The translations under genes were made by a program, and so were the position numbers. The notes under the pieces are model-generated. The model was not told where the DNA came from and searched no databases. It saw only the letters and a program-made list of their open reading frames with translations. This document shows, piece by piece, positions 5,733 to 11,153 of a stretch of 11,153 nt of DNA; the stretch's first letter is position 1; each line of letters opens with the position of its first letter. Source of the DNA: Halovenus sp. (GTDB lineage Archaea; Halobacteriota; Halobacteria; Halobacteriales; Haloarculaceae); NCBI GenBank assembly GCA_003551265.1, contig PUMG01000289.1, positions 1 through 11,153 of the forward strand, in the 5' to 3' direction.

Positions 5733-6424
5733 ACGCAGGTCGTCGTCGGTTCCTCGCGGTGCTCGCAACCGGGTCGCTTGGTCTCGGCTCGGCTCTCGGG
5801 AGCAGCGCGTACACACAGACCGAGGTGAGTCGAGACTACGACATCGCCGTGGTTCCCGACGACGACGCCCAACTCGCCATCCGACCCGGAGACACCGAAA
5901 CCGACGCAGTCAGCGTCGGCGACGGTGTGCTCACCGTCGACATCGACGCGGCCAACAAACGTGCAAACACGCTGTTCCGCGACGCCATCGAAATCGAGAA
6001 CCGGAACCAGTCCGGCGAGTCGGTGTACGTCTACGCGCCGCGGTCGGTCGACATCGTCGGTGACAGCCTCGAACCGACATCCGACGCTGGTCACGAGTCG
6101 GTCGAGGTGCTCGTCGAAGACGGCGACGACGAACTCGATATCAGCCTGCCGCCCGAGTACCCGAACGGCGCGTTCGGGGACGGCAAGGGCGAGGATGCTG
6201 GTCCACGGGGTCGAAAGGTGCTCAACACGGGCGCAATCGAACTGGCTCACCAGGAGAGCATCCAGGTCAGCCTGACCGTCCTCGTCACACTCGACGACCT
6301 CGACGAGTTCGGTGAACGCATCTTCCGACTCGTCGCCCAGCGCGACGAACCCGACGAGGACGACTGGGACGACGTCGGTGCGCTCGAGAACCTCTCACCG
6401 GGTGACGTGCTACGGTCGTATTGA
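5729..6424 (+). CDS. Secreted paralogue, gene 8 (subfamily B)
   Basis: This 231-aa protein starts MNAGRRRFLAVLA, the closest in the window to a classical Tat motif (RRxFL). ALGSSAYTQTEVSRDYDI follows, so the GSGAF block is altered and no good A-x-A site is present. The mature part is clearly related to gene 9: VYVYAPRSVD matches LWVFAPRALD, both have SLPPEYP, and both close with IFRLVAQRDEP or VFRLVAAREEP followed by an Asp/Trp motif. It shares the opening alternating-hydrophobic strand with all the others. It is in the operon, with an open small frame overlapping its start. It is likely a minor subunit or fibre-associated protein; the role is inferred. Confidence 0.92.
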   Translation: MNAGRRRFLAVLATGSLGLGSALGSSAYTQTEVSRDYDIAVVPDDDAQLAIRPGDTETDAVSVGDGVLTVDIDAANKRANTLFRDAIEIENRNQSGESVYVYAPRSVDIVGDSLEPTSDAGHESVEVLVEDGDDELDISLPPEYPNGAFGDGKGEDAGPRGRKVLNTGAIELAHQESIQVSLTVLVTLDDLDEFGERIFRLVAQRDEPDEDDWDDVGALENLSPGDVLRSY

Positions 6425-6454
6425 ATAGATGAACACAGGACACACAGACACACG

Positions 6455-6634
6455 ATGACACACCGATTCCCCCCACTCCGGCAGTCGACGACCGCACCTG
6501 CGAACAGCCGCGGGTGTGCCGTGGGCTGTCGGCGGGAGGTGAAACTCAGCGACGGGAGACGACGAATTCTCTCTATGGGACAGGGAACGACGGTGTGTGA
6601 ACGACAGACAGACAGCGGGAGGTGGAACCAATGA
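6455..6634 (+). CDS. Possible 59-aa small ORF in the gene 8-gene 9 spacer
   Basis: The ATG at 6455 starts MTHRFPPLRQS and stays open for 59 codons to a TGA overlapping the ATG of gene 9. The product is Arg-rich and basic, unlike typical haloarchaeal proteins, which argues against it being a stable protein. An ACAGCC/GGCTGT dyad (6504-6509, 6524-6529) lies inside. Gene 9 has its own strong Shine-Dalgarno, so coupling is not required. Confidence 0.15.
   Translation: MTHRFPPLRQSTTAPANSRGCAVGCRREVKLSDGRRRILSMGQGTTVCERQTDSGRWNQ
6618..6624 (+). promoter_or_regulatory. Shine-Dalgarno site of gene 9
   Basis: GGGAGGTGG ends about 6 nt before the ATG at 6631 and decides that start over the in-frame GTG at 6622, which overlaps the site. 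Confidence 0.75.
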
Positions 6635-7389
6635 CACTCGGACGCCGCGAACTACTGGTCGGAATGGGTGCGCTTGCAGTGGGTGGTGGTGCCGTCCTCG
6701 GCACGGGCGCACTGAGCAGCAGAGAGCTGATACGCGACTTCGAAATCGGTGTGCTCGGTGACGACGCCGGACAGCTTCGCCTCGAACCCACGGGTGAGAC
6801 TGACGCCGTCTCCCTGGAGGAGGTCGGCGACGACGGCATCGAGGTACTCGTCTTCGACTTCGAGGACATCAACGTGCAGGGCAACACCACGTTCGAGGAG
6901 GCGTTCACCATCACCAACGAGTCCGCACTCGACGAGGACCTGTGGGTGTTCGCCCCCCGTGCGCTCGACGCCGACGACGAGGGTGTGAGCGACGACAAAC
7001 AGGAATCTGCGGAGTTCCTGGTCGACACCGAAGCCGACGACGTCGAGACGCCGCCGGACCCGTTCGCTCAGGCCGGTGGTATCGACGACGTCGAGGATGT
7101 CTTCGACTTCTCGCTCCCGCCAGAGTACCCCGACGAGTTCTCGGAGAACCCGGACAACCCGGATGCGACGGGGGCAGGTGCGCTGGCGAAGACAGTGTAC
7201 ACCGGCGGGTTCGAACTCGCTGCGGGTGGGAGCGTGACCGTCGACGTGAACCTGCTGGATTTCCCGCTGGACCCCGGCGAGGACGCGGGGCTGGTGTTCC
7301 GGCTGGTCGCCGCCCGGGAAGAGCCGGAGTTCCCCGACGACTGGGACGAAGACCCGACAATCTTCGTCGAAGGAGGTGATGACACATGA
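6631..7389 (+). CDS. Secreted paralogue, gene 9 (subfamily B)
   Basis: This 252-aa, strongly acidic protein begins MTLGRRELLVGMG, a Tat-like leader, then VLGTGALSSRELIRDFEI. The GSGAF block is degenerate and no A-x-A site precedes RDF, as in gene 8. Central strands read IEVLVFDFEDINVQGNTTF and LWVFAPRALD, followed by an Asp/Glu/Pro-rich insert (about residues 125-155). SLPPEYP, VYTGGFELAAG and VFRLVAAREEP close the domain in the same order as gene 8. Its TGA overlaps the ATG of gene 10, so the two are translationally coupled. It is likely a minor or adaptor-proximal subunit, partner to genes 8 and 10; this is inference from context. Confidence 0.93.
   Translation: MTLGRRELLVGMGALAVGGGAVLGTGALSSRELIRDFEIGVLGDDAGQLRLEPTGETDAVSLEEVGDDGIEVLVFDFEDINVQGNTTFEEAFTITNESALDEDLWVFAPRALDADDEGVSDDKQESAEFLVDTEADDVETPPDPFAQAGGIDDVEDVFDFSLPPEYPDEFSENPDNPDATGAGALAKTVYTGGFELAAGGSVTVDVNLLDFPLDPGEDAGLVFRLVAAREEPEFPDDWDEDPTIFVEGGDDT
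7372..7380 (+). promoter_or_regulatory. Perfect anti-16S site before gene 10
   Basis: GGAGGTGAT, complementary to the archaeal 16S rRNA 3' end over nine bases, ends 5 nt before the ATG at 7386 and lies inside the gene 9 coding sequence. Confidence 0.85.
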
Positions 7390-8468
7390 GCGCACCGTCA
7401 CGGGTGGTGCTGGCTGTGGCCGTGGGATTACTCGTGGTTGGAGGAGTCGTCGGGACAGTTGCCGTCGGCGTCGGGCCGGTGGCGGACGCACTCAGCGACG
7501 ACGAGCCGGAGTTCGGACTCGAAGAGGTCGACGACTCACAGGTGTTCGTCGAACCAGCCTCGTCGCCGGAGGGTGACGAGTACGCAGAGTTGACCGGCGA
7601 CGGCGAGATTGCCGTCGATATCGACGGGCTGAGCGCGAACTCGCTGACACAGGTCGACGACCTCATCAGGGTCGGCTTCGGCATCGACGACCTCACGAGT
7701 AGCGGTGGCAGTGGCGCAGACGTCAACGAGTCCGCGTACTTCGGGTTCGAGGCGACAGGGGCGGTCGAAGACGACCCCGACGCCAGCGTGACGTTCATCG
7801 ATATGCGAAACGGCAAGGCAATCACGGGTGACGAGGACAAACTCGAAGAGGACGGACTCGAACTCGAGTTCGGTGAGCGGGCCGAGGTGGGTGTGATCGT
7901 CGAGTCCGGCGTGAACGAGAGCGTCGCGTCGCAGGTCACCGTGTCCGTCAAGGAGCCAGAGCTGGCGGACTTCCAGGTCGAGATCGACCTCGATATCGAG
8001 GAGAGCGACCCGGTAGCAGAGAACGAAATCCTCGCAGGGAACAACGTCACCACCAACTACAACGTGACTAACGCCGGTTCGTTCAGCGGCACACAGGATA
8101 TCCTCTTCAGCGTCGACGACGAACTGACCGACCAGGAAGACGACGTCGAACTCGGAGGCGGGGAGTTCTTCGAAGGTGACTTCGTCTATCAGACGACGGA
8201 AGATGACGTGCCCGAGGGGCTCGACGAGGACCCCATCGAGTTGCGCGTCGACACTGAGGACGACTCCGCCAACGAAACCGTACTCGTCATGGACGAGATT
8301 CACCGCTACACTGAGCCAGATGATCGAATTGTCCGTGGAGTCGACCTGCTAAATGCCATTGACGATTGGCGGAATGACAAAATCTCGGGAGTACTCCTGT
8401 TGGACGTTATCGATGCGTGGCGTGACGGTGGCGAAGTCGCCCCGTCCGGTGAGCTTACCGGTAACTGA
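7386..8468 (+). CDS. Membrane-anchored surface protein with CARDB-like domain and dockerin-like C-terminus, gene 10
   Basis: This 360-aa protein starts with an N-terminal hydrophobic segment (residues 7-30) without twin arginines, so it is probably Sec-exported and either anchored or cleaved. Residues 40-190 keep the strand plan of genes 8 and 9 (IAVDIDGLSANSLTQVDDL, then VTVSVKEPE). Residues 195-302 resemble a CARDB adhesion domain: NYNVTNAGSFSGTQDILFSVDD, in parts, then GGGEFFEGDFVYQT. Residues 318-347 hold two similar helices, VDLLNAIDDWRND and VLLLDVIDAWRDG, like the dockerin-type pairs that end many haloarchaeal surface proteins. N-glycosylation sequons occur (NES twice, NVT, NET). It overlaps gene 9 by ATGA with a perfect ribosome site. 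It is a candidate anchor or adaptor of the fibre; function is inferred. Confidence 0.92.
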   Translation: MSAPSRVVLAVAVGLLVVGGVVGTVAVGVGPVADALSDDEPEFGLEEVDDSQVFVEPASSPEGDEYAELTGDGEIAVDIDGLSANSLTQVDDLIRVGFGIDDLTSSGGSGADVNESAYFGFEATGAVEDDPDASVTFIDMRNGKAITGDEDKLEEDGLELEFGERAEVGVIVESGVNESVASQVTVSVKEPELADFQVEIDLDIEESDPVAENEILAGNNVTTNYNVTNAGSFSGTQDILFSVDDELTDQEDDVELGGGEFFEGDFVYQTTEDDVPEGLDEDPIELRVDTEDDSANETVLVMDEIHRYTEPDDRIVRGVDLLNAIDDWRNDKISGVLLLDVIDAWRDGGEVAPSGELTGN

Positions 8469-8471
8469 GTT

Positions 8472-8969
8472 TCACAGAAGCACTGCGTCGCACTGAGAAC
8501 AGACGAGCTGTGGTACTAACCGGTCTGTATCGTCCGGTTCTCGAGGCTCAATCTCCCCCTCACAGTCAGGACACGTTTCCAGAAACACGCGAAAGCGTGC
8601 GAGAAGTTCGTCACGCAATGGGCCGTCGAGGTCGGCCCACGCTGGCCACCATTCGAGAAGCAGAGTTGCAACTGCGACGTCGGCGAGAATCGCTGCCTCC
8701 GAGGGCCACTCTCCGATGGTGTCGCTGCCGTGTGACACCGTGAACTGGCCGCCGTGGTCTCGTAGCGTCAACGCTCGTGGCTCGACACCGAGCATCAGTG
8801 CCAGATAGTGAATCGGGCCTTTCTTCTCGAGTTGTTCGATTCGCCGCTGCCAGTCGTCGTGAAACGAATCGGTGAGCTCGATATCGTCCTGTTCGGAATC
8901 GGCAGTGACGACTCCCGCCTCAGTTAGCTCCTCGATAACACTGACACCTGCCTCCGGTGACTTGCTCAT
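8472..8969 (-). CDS. Small haloarchaeal protein with C-terminal zinc ribbon
   Basis: This 165-aa protein starts MSKSPEAGVSVIEEL; an ATG at 8990 would add seven residues, but the TATA-like box near 9002 favours the ATG at 8969. The N-terminal half looks helical (WQRRIEQLEKKGPIHYLALMLG, in parts), and a hydrophobic Trp-rich helix follows (LLLEWWPAWADL). The C-terminus carries CPDC and CSQC 23 residues apart, a zinc-ribbon arrangement. It is acidic and has no leader, so it should be cytoplasmic. Its stop faces the gene 10 stop with only 3 bp between, so the two are convergent. It may be nucleic-acid- or protein-binding, but I do not recognise the family; its link to the surface locus is unclear. 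Confidence 0.85.
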   Translation of the reverse strand: MSKSPEAGVSVIEELTEAGVVTADSEQDDIELTDSFHDDWQRRIEQLEKKGPIHYLALMLGVEPRALTLRDHGGQFTVSHGSDTIGEWPSEAAILADVAVATLLLEWWPAWADLDGPLRDELLARFRVFLETCPDCEGEIEPREPDDTDRLVPQLVCSQCDAVLL

Positions 8970-8996
8970 TGTCGTGTGATTTGTTCTCACGCATGG

Positions 8997-9006
8997 GGCT
9001 TAATGC
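8997..9006 (-). promoter_or_regulatory. Probable promoter of the zinc-ribbon gene
   Basis: On the minus strand GCATTAAGCC (TATA-like TTAA centred near 9002) lies about 33 bp before the ATG at 8969, consistent with a short leader. It does not share the phased half-sites of genes 1-3. Confidence 0.5.
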
Positions 9007-9104
9007 TTGCCTGTTGAGGTGATGCGAGTGAAAGTGAAGAGAGGACACGTGGCGTGAGGAGGATGGCGTACTGCTTGCGTATGCAATCGTGGTGATGACA
9101 GCAG

Positions 9105-9122
9105 GAAAGCCCCGGGGCTTTC
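9105..9122. repeat. 18-bp perfect palindrome at the left end of the element
   Basis: GAAAGCCCC is followed directly by GGGGCTTTC. The second half recurs at the right end of the element (9459-9467), so the left end carries both orientations of the end sequence. Confidence 0.85.
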
Positions 9123-9200
9123 GACTCGGGGGACCCACGCTGCGTTCCTCGCTCCCTGCGGTCGCTGTGGTACTTGAGGGGTCCGCCTTCGCTGAGCGCC

Positions 9201-9268
9201 TCGCCCCTTTCGACCCCACCCGTGTCGGCTGCCCGAGCAAGCTACGTGGGTGGGGTCGAAAGGGGCGA
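9201..9268. repeat. Large hairpin: 21-bp perfect inverted repeat with 26-nt loop
   Basis: The arm 9201-9221 (TCGCCCCTTTCGACCCC..., 21 bases) is the exact inverse complement of 9248-9268. In RNA the stem could extend four more pairs by including G-U pairs. It could act as a structured RNA or a transposition end-recognition structure. Confidence 0.85.
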
Positions 9269-9301
9269 CCGGCTACACGAACCCGGACGAAGCAAGCAGA
9301 C

Positions 9302-9349
9302 CGAGACCTCCGGTCTCGCAGGCCTGCGGGCGATTCGAATCGCCCGCAG
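9302..9349. repeat. Two adjacent palindromes, including a 26-bp perfect one
   Basis: CGAGACC (9302-9308) pairs with GGTCTCG (9312-9318). Then 9324-9349 is a perfect 26-bp palindrome centred on TTCGAA, with arms CTGCGGGCGATTC and GAATCGCCCGCAG. Confidence 0.85.
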
Positions 9350-9564
9350 ACACACGCAATCCGAAGGATGAGGAGCGCAGCGAGTACGAGGGCGACCAGC
9401 GGGAGCACTCGAACGCGAACGGCGGAGCCGTGAGCAAGTCCCGGGAGTGTAGCCGGTCGGGGCTTTCTGGCTGTTTGTCACACTGATGAAATCTCCAAAG
9501 ACTCTGAGGACCCCAAGACCATGAACGAACTTCGGATGACTACTAGATCCACACTCTCCAGCAA

Positions 9565-10719
9565 TCAAAACAGTCGCTGTCGAATCCTGGTCACGAGCGG
9601 CACGTCACGGGACTCATCACGGAGTCGCTGTGTCCCGAAGCCGAAGAACCCACCGACCAGGCCAACGATGGCCCCACCAATAAAGAAATTGAGAACCGCG
9701 AAGGCGAGGAGTGGGTTGCGCTCGTCGGCCGCAATAAGCAATTCTTCGGGAACGATGAGCAGATATCGGCGTTCGTCGATGACGACCACCGTCTCCTCGT
9801 CGTGTTCGGGCGCTGGCACCGTGGCTGTTGCTGTCCCCGACCCGCCTGACTGCACTGAGAGATGCTGTGGGTCCATCGTCACGTTCCCCTCGACTGGCTC
9901 GAAGATCGTGAGAACGGCAATGAGTCCGTTGTTTCGGATGTCGATCTCCGCCTCGATGGGATCACCAGGTTCGACGCCCTCGGCTTCTTCGACCTCTTCA
10001 CCCTCGATGACGAGTTCGCTGGTATCCGAACCGACGACCATCGCGGCGTTTGCAGGAATCAACACGATAGCGAGCAGAATGATTACCAGCAGCCGCGTAT
10101 CGAGCACGTCCGTACTCGCGGTCACTCGTCTCCGCTCTCTCGTCCGTGGGCGTCCCCGGAGGTTGAAACCGAAGCTAAGGAGCAACAGCACGAGACCGAG
10201 CCCGAACAGACCGATACCGACAGTCTCCTCGGTCGCGGTCTGTTGCAGTCCGAACGCGCCGGTAATCGTCGTCACCACAGTGAGAATCGTACCCTGGATG
10301 GTCTCGATGATGGTTCCGAGGTAGGGAACGACAATTGGGTTGTCACCGATCTGTATCGCGTTGCCGACGATCTGGTCTTCGGTGACCGGTGGCTCACCAC
10401 CGTCCTGGTCAGTGAACGGGTTAGCGTCACCTCTGGTGATGAACCCCTCCTCCGTTTCGTCGACGACTCGATGTGTCGTCAGTCCGCCGCCCTCGATTGT
10501 CTCCGCATCGAAGATGATGACGTCACCGACCTGTGGCTCCGAGGAGAGCTGGGCAGGAGTGACGAGGAAGCCATCGCCGGTGTCGATAGTCGGCTCCATG
10601 CTGTCGGTCTCGACGTACGACAGCAACACCGGCTGGCCGAACGCCTGGCCGAGAATCAGCGAGATGACCAGCACGACCAGCAGTATTCCTCCGACAGTCT
10701 TTGCGATATCTCCGAGCAT
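9565..10719 (-). CDS. SipW/ER-type signal peptidase I (family S26B) with C-terminal beta-domain extension
   Basis: This 384-aa membrane protease cleaves signal peptides at the outer face. A transmembrane helix (residues 10-27) precedes YVETDSMEPTI, whose Ser40 is the nucleophile. TTHRVVDE places His83 where bacterial enzymes have Lys, which marks the SipW/ER class, and GDANPFTDQD supplies Asp98 and Asp104/106. A second membrane helix lies at about 165-186. The rest is unusual for a peptidase: another helix (209-229), an exported acidic domain (about 230-325; EAEIDIRNNGLIAVLTIF, EGNVTM) and a fourth helix (338-360) before an Arg-rich end. It lies 14 bp after the next gene upstream and is probably co-transcribed with it. 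By analogy with SipW-TasA it likely processes the secreted paralogues nearby. The enzyme class is secure; the substrates are inferred. Confidence 0.92.
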   Translation of the reverse strand: MLGDIAKTVGGILLVVLVISLILGQAFGQPVLLSYVETDSMEPTIDTGDGFLVTPAQLSSEPQVGDVIIFDAETIEGGGLTTHRVVDETEEGFITRGDANPFTDQDGGEPPVTEDQIVGNAIQIGDNPIVVPYLGTIIETIQGTILTVVTTITGAFGLQQTATEETVGIGLFGLGLVLLLLSFGFNLRGRPRTRERRRVTASTDVLDTRLLVIILLAIVLIPANAAMVVGSDTSELVIEGEEVEEAEGVEPGDPIEAEIDIRNNGLIAVLTIFEPVEGNVTMDPQHLSVQSGGSGTATATVPAPEHDEETVVVIDERRYLLIVPEELLIAADERNPLLAFAVLNFFIGGAIVGLVGGFFGFGTQRLRDESRDVPLVTRIRQRLF

Positions 10720-10733
10720 GATACGTGTGGTTG

Positions 10734-11153
10734 TTAGTTCTCGCGAGCCGGTTCTTCGCTGTCCTGCTCGTCTTCAACTGCAGAGTCCGAGTCTATGTCC
10801 GAGTCTGAGTCCGGGTTAGAGTTCGAGTCAGACCCAAAAATCGAACGAACGCCGGAGAAGGACTCATCTGCTTGTTCCTCGCTCCCCTCTCCATCTGCAA
10901 TATCACCCGCTTCAGTATCTGGACTGTCGCCATCTTCGATGGGTCCAGTCGGGGTGTCACCGTCATCGAGTGGGTCAGCTGCTCGTTTCGAAGCAGGTTG
11001 CTCGGGTGGTTCGAACTCGTAGCGAGTGCCGTCGACGAGCGTCACAAACAGGCGTCTGTCGCCGGTGGACTCGATGACACGCCGGTTGCTGTCGATTGCC
11101 ACGTCTACGACGTCTGCGAGGGAGTCGAGTTCGACCCGTGTGTACTCACCGCC
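10734..11153 (-). CDS. C-terminal end of a DUF5305-like protein (N-terminus off the window)
   Basis: The frame enters from the right edge, open for all 17 codons before the GTG at 11102, so that GTG is probably internal. The visible part reads GGEYTRVELDSLADVVDVAIDSNRRVIES, in parts, then LFVTLVDGTRYEFEPP. This resembles the cytoplasmic C-terminal segment of haloarchaeal DUF5305 membrane proteins as I remember it. A long disordered acidic tail follows, with a Ser-Asp repeat (SDSNSNPDSDSDIDSDS). It ends 14 bp before the signal peptidase start, suggesting one operon. DUF5305-type proteins are, to my knowledge, often found beside SipW-like peptidases in haloarchaea. The family call is tentative because the membrane and extracellular parts are not visible. 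Confidence 0.75.
   Translation of the reverse strand, partial: GGEYTRVELDSLADVVDVAIDSNRRVIESTGDRRLFVTLVDGTRYEFEPPEQPASKRAADPLDDGDTPTGPIEDGDSPDTEAGDIADGEGSEEQADESFSGVRSIFGSDSNSNPDSDSDIDSDSAVEDEQDSEEPAREN

Larger units (their letters stand above)
9099..9473. mobile_element. MITE-like non-coding element with imperfect terminal inverted repeats
   Basis: Position 9099 begins CAGCAGGAAAGCCCC and the inverse of 9459-9473 reads CAGCCAGAAAGCCCC, matching at 13 of 15 bases with nine perfect at the inner end. The roughly 375-bp interior is more GC-rich than its surroundings and holds several perfect palindromes. It has frames on both strands but none with haloarchaeal protein composition. No clear target-site duplication was found. 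It may be a MITE or a remnant of an insertion element. Flanking 9007-9098 and 9474-9564 show no gene. Confidence 0.5.

Noticed and set aside
9324..9349. Possible tRNA T-arm (ATTCGAAT loop with a GC stem)
   Set aside because: The sequence is a full 26-bp palindrome with an even loop, and no acceptor, D or anticodon arm can be fitted around it.
8920..9433. Long overlapping frames on both strands within the palindrome-rich region
   Set aside because: They are Arg/Pro/Ser-rich, cross several hairpins, have no start signals and occur on both strands at once, as expected of GC-rich non-coding repeat DNA.
9099..9473. CRISPR array
   Set aside because: The repeats are inverted palindromes of different sequence, not regularly spaced direct repeats with unique spacers.
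9521..10324. 267-codon plus-strand frame opposite the signal peptidase
   Set aside because: It is an antisense shadow of a gene with clear catalytic motifs and membrane helices.

Overview
The window looks haloarchaeal. The encoded proteins are very rich in Asp and Glu, most secreted products start with a twin-arginine (Tat-type) leader, promoters have a CATTAAAAAG TATA core, and some ribosome binding sites match the archaeal 16S 3' end (GGAGGTGAT). Nearly every gene is an accessory surface or secretion gene; no tRNA, rRNA or CRISPR array was seen.

Layout. (a) 1-1286, minus strand: two closely related secreted paralogues (the first cut by the window edge), each with its own promoter. (b) 1287-1858: a divergent regulatory region. 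(c) 1859-8468, plus strand: an apparent operon of eight genes. Seven are further paralogues with the leader pattern RR...GSGAF, and the eighth is a membrane-anchored protein with a CARDB-like domain and a dockerin-like tail. (d) 8472-8969, minus strand: a small zinc-ribbon protein convergent with the operon. (e) 9099-9473: a non-coding, palindrome-rich, MITE-like element. (f) 9565-11153, minus strand: a SipW/ER-type signal peptidase with an unusual C-terminal extension, preceded by the C-terminal end of a DUF5305-like protein that runs off the right edge.

How they may work together. The leader ending GSGAFTxxSA-D/E-R and the short beta-rich mature domains resemble the TasA/camelysin class of matrix fibre subunits. 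In Bacillus that class is processed by the ER-type peptidase SipW; TasA-like bundling pili are also known in archaea. My reading is a multi-subunit extracellular fibre or matrix locus: subfamily A (genes 1-4) as candidate major subunits, divergent paralogues (genes 5-9) as minor ones, the CARDB/dockerin-like protein as anchor or adaptor, and the SipW-like peptidase with the DUF5305-like protein as processing and assembly factors. The family assignment is inference from motifs; no search was run.

The most striking non-coding signals are an almost identical 24-bp promoter block in front of genes 1, 2 and 3, and above it arrays of TCAAG/TTGAG half-sites spaced at about whole turns of the helix. 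The spacers between operon genes are also free of stop codons in the frame that ends in an ATGA overlap with the next gene.
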